64,000 bases of DNA from Syngnathus acus (lineage: Eukaryota > Chordata > Actinopteri > Syngnathiformes > Syngnathidae). Positions within the stretch are counted from its first letter, which is position 1. Every line of letters begins with the position of its first letter. Below the pieces are notes generated by a model, which did no database searches, was not told where the DNA came from, and worked only from the letters and a program-made list of their open reading frames with translations. A program made the translations under genes and the position numbers. Positions 50,679 to 61,606 of the stretch are shown in pieces. The stretch is from NCBI RefSeq assembly GCF_901709675.1, contig NC_051089.1, forward strand, positions 933,476 through 997,475, in the 5' to 3' direction.

Positions 50679-50939
50679 GGGAGGGAGAGAGAGAGTGTCA
50701 ACTTTTTTTTATGTTTTGTTAAGTACAAATCTCTCGTGTTTGGGTCCTATATGTACTGTAACAATATGAATATCTGTAAAATAAGCAATGACGTTTTCTG
50801 TGTTGTCTCTTAAATGTTTGTGTAAAAACGGACAAGTGTCAGATGGTGAATTGTACTTAATGTGAAATACTATAAACTAATCAAATCAACAAATCTTTCC
50901 TAAAATATGCTCATAGGAAAATGCTTTTCTATTGGGAAT

Positions 50940-50945
50940 AATAAA
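50940..50945 (+). terminator. Poly(A) signal AATAAA for gene E
   Basis: About 260 bases downstream of the gene E stop codon. Confidence 0.5.
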
Positions 50946-51512
50946 TATTCTCTCAGCAGCTTTACGATCAGATTGGTTTGTTTTTCTTTCTTCGATGCTG
51001 TGACTGTTATTCATTTGATTGACTCTGAGTATGTTTTGGCAAAAGTTTAGCAGGAAGGTGAATTTGATGAATTACATTTTTGGGATTGGAGAAAATGGCT
51101 GGACGGTCCAAAAAATGTCTTTTAGCAATTGTGAAAAACTGAACTAGCTTCACAACGATGCCGGTTTTTGGTTTCTTGACAAATACAAATATGAAACACT
51201 TCTAGCTCTTTCTACATCGAATTGGACCTTAAAAAAAGGGGGAAGTTGAGTCCCTCTCGGCCTCGTGGAGGGAGGCTCGCAAAGAATTCTGGGACGTTGC
51301 TGTCCTACTGCCGAACCAAGAACGCTTGGTTGTTTCAAATCTAAAGCCACGCCAGATGGATGAAACAACTGCTGTTGAATTAGTACCGAACGCCATGGAG
51401 ACTCAAAAAAGGCCGTTCATCACTATTGTACTTCAACATAATTGTTGTTGAATCTTCGTGCCCGCGTCAACTCGTCTCTCGAAGACTCACGAGCTAGCTT
51501 AGCTCGCTAGCC

Positions 51513-51538
51513 GCTAACAAAGAGACGCGTTTGTTAGC
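51513..51538 (+). promoter_or_regulatory. Perfect 9-bp inverted repeat in the gene F leader
   Basis: GCTAACAAA (51513-51521), an 8-base loop GAGACGCG and TTTGTTAGC (51530-51538) form a perfect stem. It lies about 60 bases upstream of the start codon. Related blocks sit at the same place in genes A and C. Confidence 0.65.
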
Positions 51539-51600
51539 AACAACACCACGCTAATCAGAGATCAAGTGTGAGCGTAAGGCGTTGTGGTGGACGTTTGGAA

Positions 51601-53431
51601 ATGTGGACAAGAAAGACGGAGGACTGTAAGGAGGAACTTTCTGGAACAAAAGAGGAAAACGACCCACAACGTCTACGAAGGCAGCCTCGAGATGTCATCC
51701 AAAGTGCAGGTTTGTTCACTAAACAATTGGGGTTTAGCCAACCAATGCTTGCTGTCTCCTTTTATTTCGTTGGATTGTATCTGTTCACAATAATGTTTTG
51801 TTTTGACAATCGGAAATGGCTCAGCTGTCATACGTGACACGACAAGGACCAAATAATACCAGCATCGCAGCACACAAAACATTGGTCGTATTTAGTGAGG
51901 GTATATATTCTGCTAATACGCGATGGCAGGGAATATTGATTTGATATCAAGTTCATTTGTGTAACAGACTGAATTCATCTTGTCAGTCAAGGAAACGCTG
52001 AATGAATAATATTACACCGCATTAAAGATGCAGCGTGAAATTTGAGTTCACAAAACCATGTTTGTCTTCTCGCGTCCTACAGACGCCATAGAAGATGTTT
52101 GTCCTGATCGACATGAACAAGAGGACCTGCACATTAAAGAGGAGGAGGAGGAAGAGTCCCTCGGCGTTAAAGAGGAAGAGGAAGATGAGCTCCACTACAA
52201 TAAAGAGGTGGAAGAGGACCCGCATAGCCCCTCCATCAAAGAAGAGGAGGAGGAAGACATTGTCAATTTGCCATTGACTGTTGTCTTTTTGGAGAGTGAT
52301 CATGATGACGAAGGTCTAAGTGAGAAGAACAGGGGAGTGACACTTCGAAGCAGCCGCAACAAGCAACACATGACAATAGAAGGTGATGAAGACCACTGCA
52401 GAGGATCACGAGCCGACAGCCTCTTTGCTCCACTATCAGATAGTGACGACATGTCCTCACACTCTACGGAAGATGTTGATGATGATAATGACGATGACTA
52501 TGAAGATCAGGAAGAGGAGGAGGAGGAGGAGGAGGAGGAAGAATACTTAAAAACTTATATGACATGTCCAAGTGACAAAAAACACTGGAAATGTTCAGAG
52601 TGTGGGAAAATATTAAGTACCAAGCGGGTTTTGAAAGAACACATGAGAATCCACACTGGAGAGAAACCTTTTGCCTGCTCAGTTTGTGCGCAACGATTTT
52701 CTTTTCGGGAAAACTTAAAAATACACACAAGAACACACACTGAGGAGAAACCTTTTGAGTGCTCATTTTGTGGTAAAAGATTTACTCAAAAGACAAATTT
52801 AAAAAAACACACAAGAACACACACAGAGGAGAAACCTTTTGTTTGCCCTGTTTGTGGTAAGAAATTTACACAGAAGTCAAATTTAACAACGCACACAAGA
52901 ACACACACTGGAGAAAAACCTTTTGCCTGCTTGCTTTGTGGTCAACGATTCTCTGTCAGGGGGAACTTGAGAAGACATACAAGAACACACACCGGAGAGA
53001 AACCTTTTGTCTGCTCGGTTTGTGACCAAAGTTTCTCTACAAAGCCAAATTTAACAAGACACACAAGAACACACACGGAGGAGAAACCTTTCGCCTGCTC
53101 ATTTTGTGATGAAAGATTCAATTTACAGACCAGTTTAATCACGCACACTAAAACGCACACTGGACAAAAAACATTTGCCTGCTTGGTTTGCGATAAAAGA
53201 TTTTCCGTGAGGGGAAACTTAACAAGACACGCAAGAACGCATACTGGCGAGAAACCCTTTGCCTGCTCAGTTTGTGGTCAAAGAATGTCAACAAAGGCAA
53301 ATTTGACAACACACACGAGAAAACACACTGGGGAGAAACCATTTAGTTGCAGTGTCTGTGATAAAAGATTCTTAAGTAAGGCTTATGTTACCAGACATAA
53401 GTGTACTGGTGAGAACAGCAGTGATCATTGA
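51601..53431 (+). CDS. C2H2 zinc-finger protein, gene F, 10 fingers
   Basis: Probable nuclear DNA-binding regulator. Exons 51601-51709 and 52083-53431 join in phase 1 to 485 aa. Exon 1 begins MWTRKTEDCKEELSGTKEEN, the shared N-terminal domain; an in-frame ATG at 51568 is an alternative start. Exon 2 has an expanded acidic tract (repeated KEEEEEE and IKEEEEEDIVN), PLTVVFLESDHDDEG, a Ser/Asp segment and a pure Glu run just before 10 fingers. Several linkers are TEEKPF in place of TGEKPF. Fingers with SVRGNL and TQKTNL/SNL cores recur, suggesting internal duplication. The last finger ends HKC. It is the neighbour of the IgH locus, convergent with IgD. Confidence 0.9.
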
Positions 53432-54055
53432 TGCTATAAATAGGCTGAAAAATTATTATAGTGATCTGGGGAAGTGTAATGTGATCCAGAGTAAAATAGG
53501 ACAGTGTATTTTTCCAAAATGTCAAGATGTTAAATCAATAAATTAATCAATGCCAAAAGACCCATGGTCTCGTTTTCTGTATCACTGTAGGGAGTGTTAC
53601 TTGAGAGTTATTTCAAAATCTCACATCTTCGGCGTCAGTCATGCTGGTCTTTAAGTCATTCAGGATGTGAACCATTTTTAGGGCAGAATAAATATGCAAT
53701 AAATAATATGTTACAATTTATTTGGCACTGGGGCAACAATAATTGTCAATATTGGATTTTTCACAATATTGAAGCGTCATTTTAGTTATTTGTTTATTTT
53801 CGAATCACTCAAATGTGATAGGGCAGGTAGCGGTGGTGTGCCCGATTTGTTTTCATTTAACAGGAGCTGCAATGTTCTCTGGGTATTTTACAACCAAAAT
53901 AAAAAGATCACAGGTTTTCAAAGTAGTATTTATAAAAAGCTACAGTTATTTCTATGGTATAAAATAGACAAAGGTTCACAATACTACGTATCTCCTCTGC
54001 CATCAGCAACCATCTCCGTTAGAAGAATCCAATAGTGTCAGTTCTGGCGCCGCAA
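53432..54055. other. Spacer between gene F and the IgD 3' end
   Basis: The genes converge here. AATAAA at 53537-53542 serves gene F on the plus strand. The IgD membrane transcript must end in this stretch; TTTATT near 53791-53796 is a candidate signal on the minus strand. No exon was seen. Confidence 0.5.
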
Positions 54056-56988
54056 TTATTTCGTCTAAAGGAGGAATTGGGATATCGGTCAATACACAAA
54101 TGAGCAAATATCGAAATCTGCATGAGAACCATTGGAGCGGAAAGCCGCTGCATCTCACCTTAACCAGTGTGGCCAAGACGCCGTAGATGCTGGAGATGAG
54201 GAAAAGCACGAGGAACGTGGCGGACATGTACCAACTTTCCACATTGATATCTTGATTGACAACCGCATCGGCAATGTCGTCCAATACGTTGCAATCTGGC
54301 AAAATCACTGACAAAAGAAGAGATCAAAAATGACGACGTCATTACATAGGACATTGCTTACGACAGTAACAGATCACCGCTACCTGGATTTGTTATGTTC
54401 AAGTTCAGCGTGAGGGTGGCATGGGTCACCCGACAGGTGTGGACGGCGCCGGGTAACAGGTCGACTGGGGTCAAACGTAGGCGGCTCCGGAGGCTGAATT
54501 TCCCGTCTGGGCCTCTGCTGGGTTGACTGGTGTTGGAGTACGACAGCTCGTCGGCGTCATCGAGAAACCAGGAGACGTCGATGGCCGGCGGACTGAAGCC
54601 GAAGACCAGGCACACCAGTTCGCCCGAACCCCGCAGCAAGATGGCGGACGGTCGGCTGGGGGTCACCGCGGCTGCGAGGTGAGAAAGCAAATGCTCGGAG
54701 GTCGCGCATTTCAGCAAAGGTTCCGTCGGAGCTCACCAAAGACATCCTCAATCGTGCTCCCAAAAGGTGTTTTTGACGACTCGTGTCTGACCCGACAAGA
54801 ATAAGCGGATCCCCGATCTTCACTCTTGGATACTGTTAGCGTGCTGCTCATTGAAAAAGCGCTTCGGTATTTCCACGACGGGCCGTTCGCGTACGAACCC
54901 GGTGGCACTCGTTGGCCATCTTTCTCCCAGTACACTATTTTGTCATCTGGGGAAAATCCAGAAACCAGGCAAGTCAGCGGGAGGTCACCGGAGGCGGTCA
55001 GCTCGGACATGCTCGGCGGGACGATGCGCACTGTCGGCCGACTCCAGTCTGGAGGAAGACAAAGGCAGATGAAGTGGACGCGCGCGCTTGGCCTGATGGC
55101 ATTTTTGTGGAAAGGAGAAGGCGACAGACACCTTTGCTTTTGCTCACGTGGGCCTGGTAGCCCCGCTTGGAGCACTTGTGCGTCCCCTGGCAGGAAACTT
55201 GTTTATATGCCTCCCAGTCACTGGTTAACACCCTGAGGGAGCTCCGAAGCGTCTCGGTGCCGTTGTCGTGAACGCTCGGCGTCTCCGTGTGGGAATTGTG
55301 CAGATATTCCTTCCCATCTACTTTCCAGGAGATGGAGAAATGCTCAAGATGAACGCCGACCAAAAGGCACGTGACGTCCACGTGATGGCTCTGCGGCGAC
55401 TCTGTGAGCGGCGGTCCTTGAACGTACACTGCGACCTTTTGAGCCCGTGATGGGATGGCTGTCAAAATGCATGGAATGGATATTTTTCACTTTGGAGAGG
55501 ATGATGATGATGGCGGCGGCGATTTTTACCTGAGCAGAAATTGACGGCACTTGTGGAAGTTCTCTCCAGCCACGCGTCCGACACTTGACAAGTGAAGAGT
55601 TTGCCACTTTGCCACTCTTCTCGGTCGACGTCCAGTTGACTGGCAACAGCCACGCGTCCATCCGCACTCATGCTGAAGTCGGAGGTCCTCGACGGAGGTC
55701 TTTTCTCAGATCCGCTCAACCACGTGATCTGAGGCTTGAAGCCCCATCCAGAGCAAAGGAGTCGCTGAGTTTTTGACTCTTGACCCGTGACCAGGAAGAG
55801 CTCCACCGACGGTTCCGCTGATAAAAGATGACGTGATGAGGAGGGAGAACACGCACGTGCGCGCGGCTCTCTCGGAACGGCCTCTCACCGAAAATGCCGT
55901 CCAAGGGCTTTGACTTGAAGACGCCTGAGAAGCCTTGATTCACCTTACAGGTCAAACGTGCGTCCTCCTTGGTCAAAGACTTGGGCAAACTGAAAGGCGG
56001 ACTGATGGAATGGCCGCTGGGGGCGTCGGAGAGGGCGACGAAGCGTTTGTCGGAAACATCCACGCCGTCAGCCTGTAGGCTGACGTAGAGGTCGACGGGG
56101 TCGAGTGGCGTGACGTGGCATTCAAACACAGCCCCGTCTTCCGTCTGCAAATCGGCAAGCGATCGCCTGACGACCACCGACGGAGCCTTGACGACCGCCG
56201 ACTCTGAAAGAAAAGAAAAAAAAAGCCTCTTCAGATCCTTTCATCTCCAAACCTTGACGTCTGTCACTCATCCGTCCGTCCATCCTACCTGGGACAGGGA
56301 CTCTCTCCTTGATGTCCGAGAAGCAGCGGTGCTCCACTTTACATGTGAGCCACTTTATTTGTTTCCACTGATCTGGCGATAGTGTCAGAACGCTGACCAT
56401 GTGAGACGCGTTGCGCCGCCGGCCGGCCTGCTCAAGAGTGGCGCCGGCGCCCTCCGCCAGCAAGGTGACGGCGGCAGCCAACGCGGTGCGAACCCGACAA
56501 ACCGCTTCGGGTGGGGATCCTTCCGTCATCACGGCTTTGAAGCTGGGAGGCTCCACGTGAATGGAAGGAGCGCCGTTTGCCTGAGCTGGCAGATGACATC
56601 ACGTGATCATCGACGCCAACGCCGTCGGATGTGGTATCGATGAAGCGGAACGTACTTTCACAAATGCTGATGGACCTTTGCATTTCTTCCTTGCCTCCGA
56701 TCCACCTGCACGTAAAATTAGAGCCGCTTTTCCACTCTCTCTCGCTGGGCTCCATCTTGCTGATGAGGGTGAAGGTTTTGGCTCCTGCCACCGCAGGCTG
56801 AAAGGTCCCGGTCTGGGCGGCAGCTACCTTTCGGTCGTCCCGTAGCCACTGGACGCTCGTCGTGATTGGAAAGGCGCCGCTGATGAGGCACAAAAGTTTG
56901 ACCTTGGGGGCTCCCGATTTATCCTCCCATAGCGGATATAATGTCATTTCTGGAGTGACGTCCGGAGGCGCGGTCGTCGCTGCCGGAA
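54056..56988 (-). CDS. ighd: Immunoglobulin delta heavy-chain constant region, 7 domains plus membrane exons
   Basis: Constant region of IgD, expressed with the D-J exon or, as is typical in teleosts, spliced from Cmu1. Exons: Cdelta1 56656-56988, Cdelta2 56289-56585, Cdelta3 55889-56203, Cdelta4 55530-55817, Cdelta5 55132-55458, Cdelta6 54737-55048, Cdelta7 54384-54671, TM1 54159-54307, TM2 54056-54064. Every C exon begins and ends in phase 1. Each domain has the paired Ig cysteines; Cdelta1, 4, 5, 6 and 7 also show the core Trp (VQWLRDD, ITWLSGS, ISWKVDG, VYWEKDG, VSWFLDD), whereas Cdelta2 and 3 do not. TM1 has an acidic spacer and a hydrophobic helix (FLVLFLISSIYGVLATLVK). TM2 as read gives only Thr-Lys-stop after a good polypyrimidine tract and is the least certain exon. 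No Cdelta2-3-4 block duplication is seen. Confidence 0.93.
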
Positions 56989-57559
56989 CTGAAAATACAA
57001 ATCTGATCTGTCATTTATTTGAACTTGCCTTTTCCCATCTCGATTGTGACTGTGGTCATTTGGACGTTCATAGGAAATGAGTCGTACGTACCTTCAAACT
57101 CTAAAACGTGCTGCCTTTCATTTGAGGCACTTTTACTTTTAACACTGTCTGGTGTTTAACAGTCAGGTGGAAATGGGGCTGCCATGCGTGAGCATCAGCA
57201 CAAGCAGCAGGTGGGGGGGGGGGGGGGGTTAACACACACGCACACAGGCACAAGCATCGTGAAAAAGCAGAAATGAAAGATGGCGAGGAGCAACCGTGCA
57301 TGACTGGCAGCTGGTGTCACAAAAACATTGAAAGACCCTATTCAAATGAATCCAGGTGCTGACATGATGATGCTAATGTTTGATATGAAACAGAAAAAAA
57401 GGGAATAAGAAATATTCAGGTTGACATCATTTGGATATTTATTTAAAAAACTGTAAATAACGGAATAATCTGTAAATGTACACCCATTACTTACTGTACA
57501 TGGGAAACGACAGTTGCATTTAAGAGACAATTTTTACAAGCAATACCTGGTTGGCTTTT
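56989..57559. other. Cmu-Cdelta intergenic stretch
   Basis: About 570 bases between the mu TM2 exon and Cdelta1. It holds a minus-strand AATAAA (57438-57443), about 115 bases past the mu TM2 stop, likely serving membrane IgM transcripts, and a G run near 57213-57229. In catfish and other teleosts an IgH enhancer lies between Cmu and Cdelta, so this stretch is a candidate, unproven. Confidence 0.5.
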
Positions 57560-60500
57560 TCATTTGACCTGAAAAGAAAATGAAGAAAATCAATTTCAAT
57601 CCTCTTGCTACTATATAAATATATATGTGTATATATAAACTCTGCACACCGCTTTTTCACATGCTAGAATTTTGTGATATCAAAAAAAAAATATTGAAAC
57701 GAGTTCCAAACTTTTCCCATCAATATGTTAACGAAATGTGTCTTATCAAATGCACGATTCCATTGCTAAATATTTTAGAGCGAGGGAGTAAAAATAAAAT
57801 AACAGGGGTATTAGGGTTGCATAAGTGTGCACATCCTCATACAACTGTGCTGAAAATGAGCCAATCACATTCCACCTCATATTAAATGGGAGTCAGCACG
57901 CACCTGCCGCTAATTAAGCGCTCTACCATCAAATGAAGTTGAGATGTTCCAAGCAGCTTGACCTCCTATTGTTTCTTCTCTTTTTAGCAGAAAGAACTTT
58001 TGTGACTGACTGGTTTCATGCTTTGAAAACTGCTTTGGACTCTGGTCTTTTTTTTTTTTTGCACACCATGGCTTGTGCTGTATCATTTATCGTATTACCT
58101 TTACAACGATTGTCCTGATGCTGAAGAGCAGCGTGATGAGGAAGAGGAGGATGAAGGTGAGCGCCGTGTATCCCATGTTGTCTTGTTCTGCATCCACAGT
58201 ATTGCTCCATTGGTGGCTTGTCTCCACCAGCAAGTCTGCTGAATGGACATTAGCAGCTCAGTTAAACCTGGTAGACCAAAAAATGAGCAGTCGCTCGCTT
58301 GTTCATTGACAACAAATGTCAGCTACTAGCTTTTATTCAAAACCGGTCGTGTCTCTTCAAAAAATGTTGAAGACGGAGACCCTGATCTGCTTTTCAAAGA
58401 CTCCATTAGATATTTGAAAAAAATGAGACCACCGCTTGGTGTTTGAACTTTTTGTTTCGGGGGCAAGACCCTGGAGAGGAAGAAGACGTGCACAAAGACA
58501 TGTCGCACAAAAATGGTTAATTCCTCCAAGGAAATACGGACGTGTTAAGACACACTGAGAAATGTCACATTCTCCGAGTCACATTCAACAACCAAATAAA
58601 GACGACAGGGACAGCTTGCGACGTACAACAGTAACAATGTGTTTTTTTTTTCGTGTTTTTTTATTTGGATTTTAAATCTGCATTTAAAGACAGCACAAAC
58701 AGGAGAAGACAGAGAAGACTAAGTGGCGCACAATTCAGGGTCGCCCATGCTGAAGTTGGCCGTGGTGGTTTTGGCGGACGTGTACGTCACGGTCCTGACA
58801 ATAACGTTAGCGGTGGCGGCCAAAGATTGGTGGTAAAGGACACAGCTATAGATCACGTCGAATCTTCGCCACTGCTCCAGGCTGAGCGTTAGCTGGCCGT
58901 AGACGGAAAAGGAGCCTCCGTTTTCCACAGGTGCGGTGGTGCTGTGAACGTAGGTGGAGTTGACGGGCTCGTCGTCAACCAGCCAAGCCATCAGAACCTC
59001 GCGAGGGAAGAAGTCTTTTGCAAAGCAAGTCAGGGTCACCGTGTCTGTTCTACTATGTTCCACCGGCGCCATCATAAAAAGCGTGGGACGCTGCGGCGTT
59101 TTACCTGTAGGGATGACAAAAGGTGTGCCAAACTGCTAGCACCGCACAAACTCCCGATCCGAAGCTTTCTTACCCATTTGCCTTTCGTAGGATTTCTTCA
59201 GCGATTCCCCCGTGTCCGAGCGCACCACCACGCAGTCGCGCCGGATCCCCTTCCTCCATTCGTCGTAGGTGATGTCGAGCAGCGTGCGGAATACGCCCGT
59301 TTGGCCTTTCGGGACGGAAACGGAGGTACCGGCCATGTTCGTCCCGTCTTGGCTCTCCCACGAGATATCCTTCACCACCGACTTGCTGACTTTGACTTGG
59401 CAGGTCACGGTTCCTTTTTTTTGCAAAAACATCTCCTCCAACGTGGGGCCGGTGATCCGGATGTCTACGTCCGCTTCGGTCGAAACGAGGATTGGTTATT
59501 TCTTTTCGAGGCCGCCGTACCGTGAGCGTGGTTTTAGTTTCCAAAATGTACTCACCGGATGTACACTGATGAATGATGGACGATGCCACAAACACGTCTC
59601 CCTGCGCGCCTTTCCCTTTAAACTGGCACGTGATGTTGGTGTCGAGCAACCACTGGTTGGGCCTCAGCGTGAGAAAACTGGCCGCGCTGTAAAGCGTGGA
59701 TCTGCTCGCGCCCTTCCTGTCCTCGGTCTTGATTTCATCGATTTTGCCAATGACGCTGTTTCCGTTTTGCAGCCAGGTGAACTCGAAATCGTTTGGGGCA
59801 AAATCTTTGGCAAAGCAGGCAAAGGAAGCCTCGGCCTCAGCCTGGGCGTCGGGAGAGGCCATCACATTAAGAGTTGGCAACTGGTGGAAGGCCTCTGAAA
59901 AGCAAACGTATTGACAAAGATACGCACAAGCAGACGTGAATGTTTTCTTACAAACGAAACGATAGACTCGGAATCACGTACGTGCGTTTGCGTATACGTA
60001 CGCCGAGGCGAGCAAGCAAAGTTATTTCAGAATGATTCGATGATGCGGCGAGAAGCAAAAAGCAAGCAAATCTTTTTCTGACAGTTGTGGCAGAGTCAGC
60101 GGTTGCACAAGGAGGATTTGCGCCCTTTCTTTCCACCTCACTGTTTGCTTTACACCAAAACCAATCTACAGTGAACGAATCATTCAATCCGAACATCGTG
60201 AACGACCTTTTGTAGCCTTGCTTGGAAAAAAGAATGATCTCAACATTAAAATGGAATCAATCGAATAATTGCAATAAACGGTGCTTCTGTAATTGTCATA
60301 GCAGGAATTTTGAGATATCTAGTACTCACTATTTTTATTTTTTTTGCTTAAAAAAAAAAGTTTTACCTTCTGGTTTGTCGAATATCACTTCAACATCCGC
60401 CGCTGAATGTTTGGCAACGCATCGAAATTTGGCCTGGTTCTCCCAGTCGGCTCTCCTCACTTGGATTCGACTGACTCCCGTATAGATTCTGTTGTTGTCT

Positions 60501-60660
60501 ACTGAAGGATACTGGATGACATCAGTCAAGACGGTTCCGTCTTTGCTCCACGAGAAGGTCAGTGGAGAGGGTGAGAAGCCGGTGGCCAGACAGCCCAGAC
60601 TAAACGTGTCTCCGGAGCCACATTGGATCAGAGGAAAGACGCTCGGTCTGATCGGTGTAC
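57560..60660 (-). CDS. ighm: Immunoglobulin mu heavy-chain constant region, 4 domains, secretory and membrane ends
   Basis: Constant region of IgM. Exons: Cmu1 60367-60660, Cmu2 59556-59894, Cmu3 59174-59473, Cmu4 with secretory tail 58719-59104, TM1 58099-58235, TM2 57560-57568. All domain exons start in phase 1. Each C domain has the cysteine pair and core Trp (FSWSKDG, FTWLQNG, ISWESQD, AWLVDDE). Cmu1 has an early Cys (PLIQCGSG) suited to the light-chain bond. The secretory tail ends NFSMGDPELCAT with an N-glycosylation site and penultimate-region Cys. TM1 opens with an acidic spacer (VETSHQWSNTVDAEQDN) and a helix (YTALTFILLFLITLLFSI); TM2 supplies Val-Lys-stop, the classic teleost KVK end. 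Cmu3 ends on G, and TM1 starts with AC, so the teleost Cmu3-to-TM1 splice is in frame. Confidence 0.95.
57569..58098 (-). other. Intron between mu TM1 and TM2, with repeat insertion
   Basis: Most of the 530-bp intron is taken up by the dispersed repeat at about 57636-57920. Donor GTAATACG at the right end and acceptor TTTTCTTTTCAG at the left are intact. Confidence 0.8.
57636..57920. mobile_element. Dispersed repeat, second copy
   Basis: Contains GCATAAGTGTGCACATCC and GAGCCAATCACATTCCACC, the reverse complement of the shared core in the copy at 28440-28665. Ends are approximate. Confidence 0.6.
58660..58665 (-). terminator. Poly(A) signal AATAAA for secreted IgM
   Basis: TTTATT on the plus strand, 54 bases past the Cmu4 stop codon and upstream of the membrane exons, which is the position expected for the secretory site. 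Confidence 0.65.
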
Positions 60661-61069
60661 CTGAGAAGAAATGGATTGTAAAATGGCAACGGGAAGACAA
60701 TATATATTTCTGATTTTTAAAGCATCAAATCTTGTTGGCTGCAAATAGATGAGCAAACAAAAATATGAACATGTGTTCAATTATTAATCAACAAAATTAT
60801 TATTACTATTTCCCCCCCAAGCTACATTTAATACCATAAATCGGTCATTTGTAAACTTATCATGTCTTTCTTTTGCTTAAAATGATAATAAAAATGCACA
60901 CCAAAAAAAATCAAAAATTGGCATTTAGTATACTTGGCATTTGTCATATGCCTACCGATGCTTTTCCCCATCAACGGCAAAGAATTACTACAATAGCATG
61001 TCCTACAAAATCCAATGAAGTCCGCATGTTTTAAAGTTAATTTCCAGTTCCAAAATATTCATGACTTAC
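60661..61069 (-). other. J-to-Cmu1 intron, 409 bp
   Basis: AT-rich sequence from the J donor GTAAGTCATG to the Cmu1 acceptor TTCTTCTCAG. No further J segment or switch-like repeat was found in it. Confidence 0.8.
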
Positions 61070-61120
61070 CTCCCGTAACTGTGACTTTGGTTCCTTTCCC
61101 CCAATAGTCGAAGGCATCGT
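61070..61120 (-). CDS. Heavy-chain J segment, Cmu-proximal
   Basis: Encodes DAFDYWGKGTKVTVTG with the J hallmark Trp-Gly-x-Gly and a GTAAGT donor in phase 1. The segment is bounded 5' by a 23-spacer recombination signal, so it can join the D segment under the 12/23 rule. Lys replaces the more usual Gln in WGQG. Confidence 0.95.
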
Positions 61121-61159
61121 CACAATGACTCAATACAAGTGCAATGTCATACAAAAACT
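61121..61159 (-). promoter_or_regulatory. 23-RSS of the proximal J segment
   Basis: Heptamer CATTGTG (61121-61127 on the gene strand), spacer exactly 23 bases (61128-61150), nonamer AGTTTTTGT (61151-61159). Heptamer and nonamer each differ by one base from CACTGTG and GGTTTTTGT. Confidence 0.93.
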
Positions 61160-61187
61160 ATGGTGGCAAAAAATATCATTTACTTAC

Positions 61188-61237
61188 CAGATGTAACAGT
61201 GACTCGGGTTCCTTGGCCCCAGTCGACGAAGTATGTA
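61188..61237 (-). CDS. Heavy-chain J segment, distal
   Basis: Encodes YFVDWGQGTRVTVTS with the canonical WGQG motif and donor GTAAGTAA in phase 1. It lies 67 bases upstream of the other J coding segment. Confidence 0.95.
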
Positions 61238-61276
61238 CACAGCGATACAGTCCAATCTGATCACAATGCAAATACC
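61238..61276 (-). promoter_or_regulatory. 23-RSS of the distal J segment
   Basis: Heptamer CGCTGTG (61238-61244 on the gene strand), spacer exactly 23 bases (61245-61267), nonamer GGTATTTGC (61268-61276). The heptamer has one change at its second base (A to G), a position usually strongly conserved, so this J may recombine less often. Confidence 0.88.
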
Positions 61277-61606
61277 CAAAAGAACAAATATAAATAAAAA
61301 AAGAAAAAAGAGATCCCTCGAGATGTTGATTTCCTGTCATCTGGGTTGTGTGCGATGCAACGTTTGGTGCAAAAGTTTTTTTCTGTCACTGGTTTCTTGT
61401 TTCCTTCCCTTTTATCTGGGGTGAGAGAGAAGCAAATCATTTAAGTTATTGTTATAAACTCTTGAGTGATACTTTTTTGTATCGTACGTCTTATATCACA
61501 AGTATAGCTCATTCCATAATCAGCTGCCAGGAGAGTATGAATAGAAAGGTGTCCTTGTGCTTTCTATTTGCAAATTGAGTGCTATTCACATGATCACATC
61601 ATGGCA
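61277..61606. other. Spacer between J and D segments
   Basis: About 330 bases. I searched by eye for further heptamer-nonamer pairs with 12- or 23-base spacing and found none convincing. Confidence 0.5.

Larger units (their letters stand above)
50679..51600. other. Spacer between genes E and F
   Basis: Gene E 3' UTR with AATAAA at 50940-50945, then unassigned sequence, then the gene F leader from about 51480. No exon was seen between. Confidence 0.55.

Noticed and set aside
60661-61069. Class-switch region between J and Cmu
   Set aside because: No tandem GAGCT/GGGGT-type repeats; the intron is AT-rich and only 409 bp, and teleosts are not known to class switch.
61277-61606. A second D segment between D and J
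   Set aside because: Nonamer-like strings occur (for example AAGTTTTTTT near 61372), but no heptamer lies at 12 or 23 bases from them.
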